Positions 63,503 to 64,000 of a stretch of DNA of 64,000 nt are shown here, piece after piece. Position numbers and translations under genes: made by a program. Origin of the DNA: Chloroflexota bacterium. GTDB taxonomy: Bacteria; Chloroflexota; Dehalococcoidia; SM23-28-2; RBG-16-64-32. The notes under the pieces are model-generated. The model was not told where the DNA came from. It did not search any database and saw only the letters and a program-made list of their open reading frames with translations. Positions within the stretch are counted from its first letter, which is position 1, and every line of letters begins with the position of its first letter. Location: contig JAJCYV010000027.1 of NCBI GenBank assembly GCA_029262695.1, positions 64,811-128,810 on the forward strand. Direction: 5' to 3'.

Positions 63503-64000
63503 GTGGCCGGCCGCTGGGGGCTGACCTACCCGCTGCAGGGCGTGCCGCTTTCGGAGCACGGCCCGATCCTGCGCGAGGCGGAGGATCTGGGCTACACGGA
63601 CGCCTGGTCGGCGGAGGTTGAGGCGAACGACGCCTTCACACCGCTGGCCGCTTTCGCCGCGTGGACGCAGGAGACGCGGCTGGGCTGCGCCATCGCCGGC
63701 GTGTACAACCGCACGCCGACGCTCCTGGCTCAGACGGCGGCGGCGGTTGAGGAGCTGGCGCCGGGGCGCTTCTGCCTCGGCATCGGCACGAGTTCGCCGG
63801 CGATCGTCGAGCGCTGGAACGGCGTGCCGCTGAGGCAGCCGATGACGCGGATGCGCGACACGATCGCCTTCCTGCGGGAGGCCTGGAGCGGCGAGAAAGT
63901 GGTGCGCAAGGTGGGGCCGTACGACGTCAAGGGGTTCCGTCTGGGCCGCGCGCCGGAGCCGCCGCCGCGGCTATACGTGGCGGCGCTGCGGGAGCAGATG
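63503..64000 (+). CDS. LLM-class flavin/F420-dependent oxidoreductase, truncated by window
   Basis: The first 166 residues of a luciferase-like monooxygenase-fold protein: WGLTYPLQGVPLSEHGPILREAEDLGYTDAWSAE, then GVYNRTPTLLAQTAAAVEELAPGRFCLGIGTSS, and PMTRMRDTIAFLREAW. The pattern, with GRF-LGIG, is that of F420-dependent LLM proteins such as methylene-tetrahydromethanopterin reductase-like enzymes. GTG 63503 lies one base after the hydratase stop. The rest is beyond 64000. Confidence 0.85.
   Translation, partial: MAGRWGLTYPLQGVPLSEHGPILREAEDLGYTDAWSAEVEANDAFTPLAAFAAWTQETRLGCAIAGVYNRTPTLLAQTAAAVEELAPGRFCLGIGTSSPAIVERWNGVPLRQPMTRMRDTIAFLREAWSGEKVVRKVGPYDVKGFRLGRAPEPPPRLYVAALREQM

Overview
The window looks like a chromosome segment of a high-GC, probably aerobic Chloroflexota bacterium, most likely near the Dehalococcoidia. 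This is an inference from gene content: cmk-plsC-ispH order, LL-diaminopimelate aminotransferase, a pair of short MetE-like methyltransferases, F420 biosynthesis genes with F420-type oxidoreductases, a DUF1461 membrane protein, DUF3090, and many GTG starts. No rRNA, tRNA, CRISPR array, integrase or transposase was seen. A 60-base sample of an ordinary gene (from 25801) has 40 G+C; a sample of the NACHT gene (from 20161) has 28.

Layout. 0-4.3 kb: small housekeeping and redox genes (cupredoxin, thioredoxin-like, mazG, FmdB, GNAT, deazaflavin-type reductase). 4.3-13.2 kb: core genes on the minus strand (rpoD, dnaG, dgt, glmS, ispH, plsC, cmk). 13.2-21.8 kb: more variable, with a surface protein carrying three jelly-roll-like domains, an RRM protein that seems to start at CTG, a thioesterase, a SUMF1-like protein, two converging zinc-ribbon paralogues with matching 5' leaders, and a lower-GC gene for a restriction-endonuclease-like domain fused to a NACHT ATPase. 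21.9-35.4 kb: guaA, tsaC, a lipoprotein, pgk, a diguanylate cyclase, mutS2, DinB, a cofD-cofC-nitroreductase F420 cluster, a second nitroreductase and MarC. 35.5-43.3 kb: VanY-type peptidase, a tandemly duplicated kinase with a GNAT remnant, two small-RNA-like units in tandem, an iron permease with a cupredoxin lipoprotein, and the MetE-like pair behind a structured leader. 43.3-46.5 kb: two large secreted proteins. 46.5-53.7 kb: dapL, a Crp-type regulator, an S9 peptidase, a methyltransferase, a cysteine synthase, a 59-residue membrane protein and a cupredoxin. 53.8-64 kb: DUF3090, leuCD, a DtxR-type regulator, a leucine-degradation cluster (MCC beta and alpha subunits, HMG-CoA lyase), a lone winged-helix protein, an enoyl-CoA hydratase and a truncated LLM oxidoreductase.

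Structure beyond genes. Intergenic DNA holds (i) seven loci of tandem 7-bp repeats whose sequence differs between loci but whose period does not, (ii) REP-like palindromes ending in CCCTAC, (iii) other dispersed inverted repeats, and (iv) two adjacent small-RNA-like units, each with PhoB-box-like direct repeats, a -10 element, a CACCCCCTC motif and a Rho-independent terminator. The strongest candidates for undescribed biology are these twin RNA units, the stand-alone nuclease-NACHT gene, the shared zinc-ribbon leader and the heptamer repeats. All calls come from reading the sequence; no database search was run.
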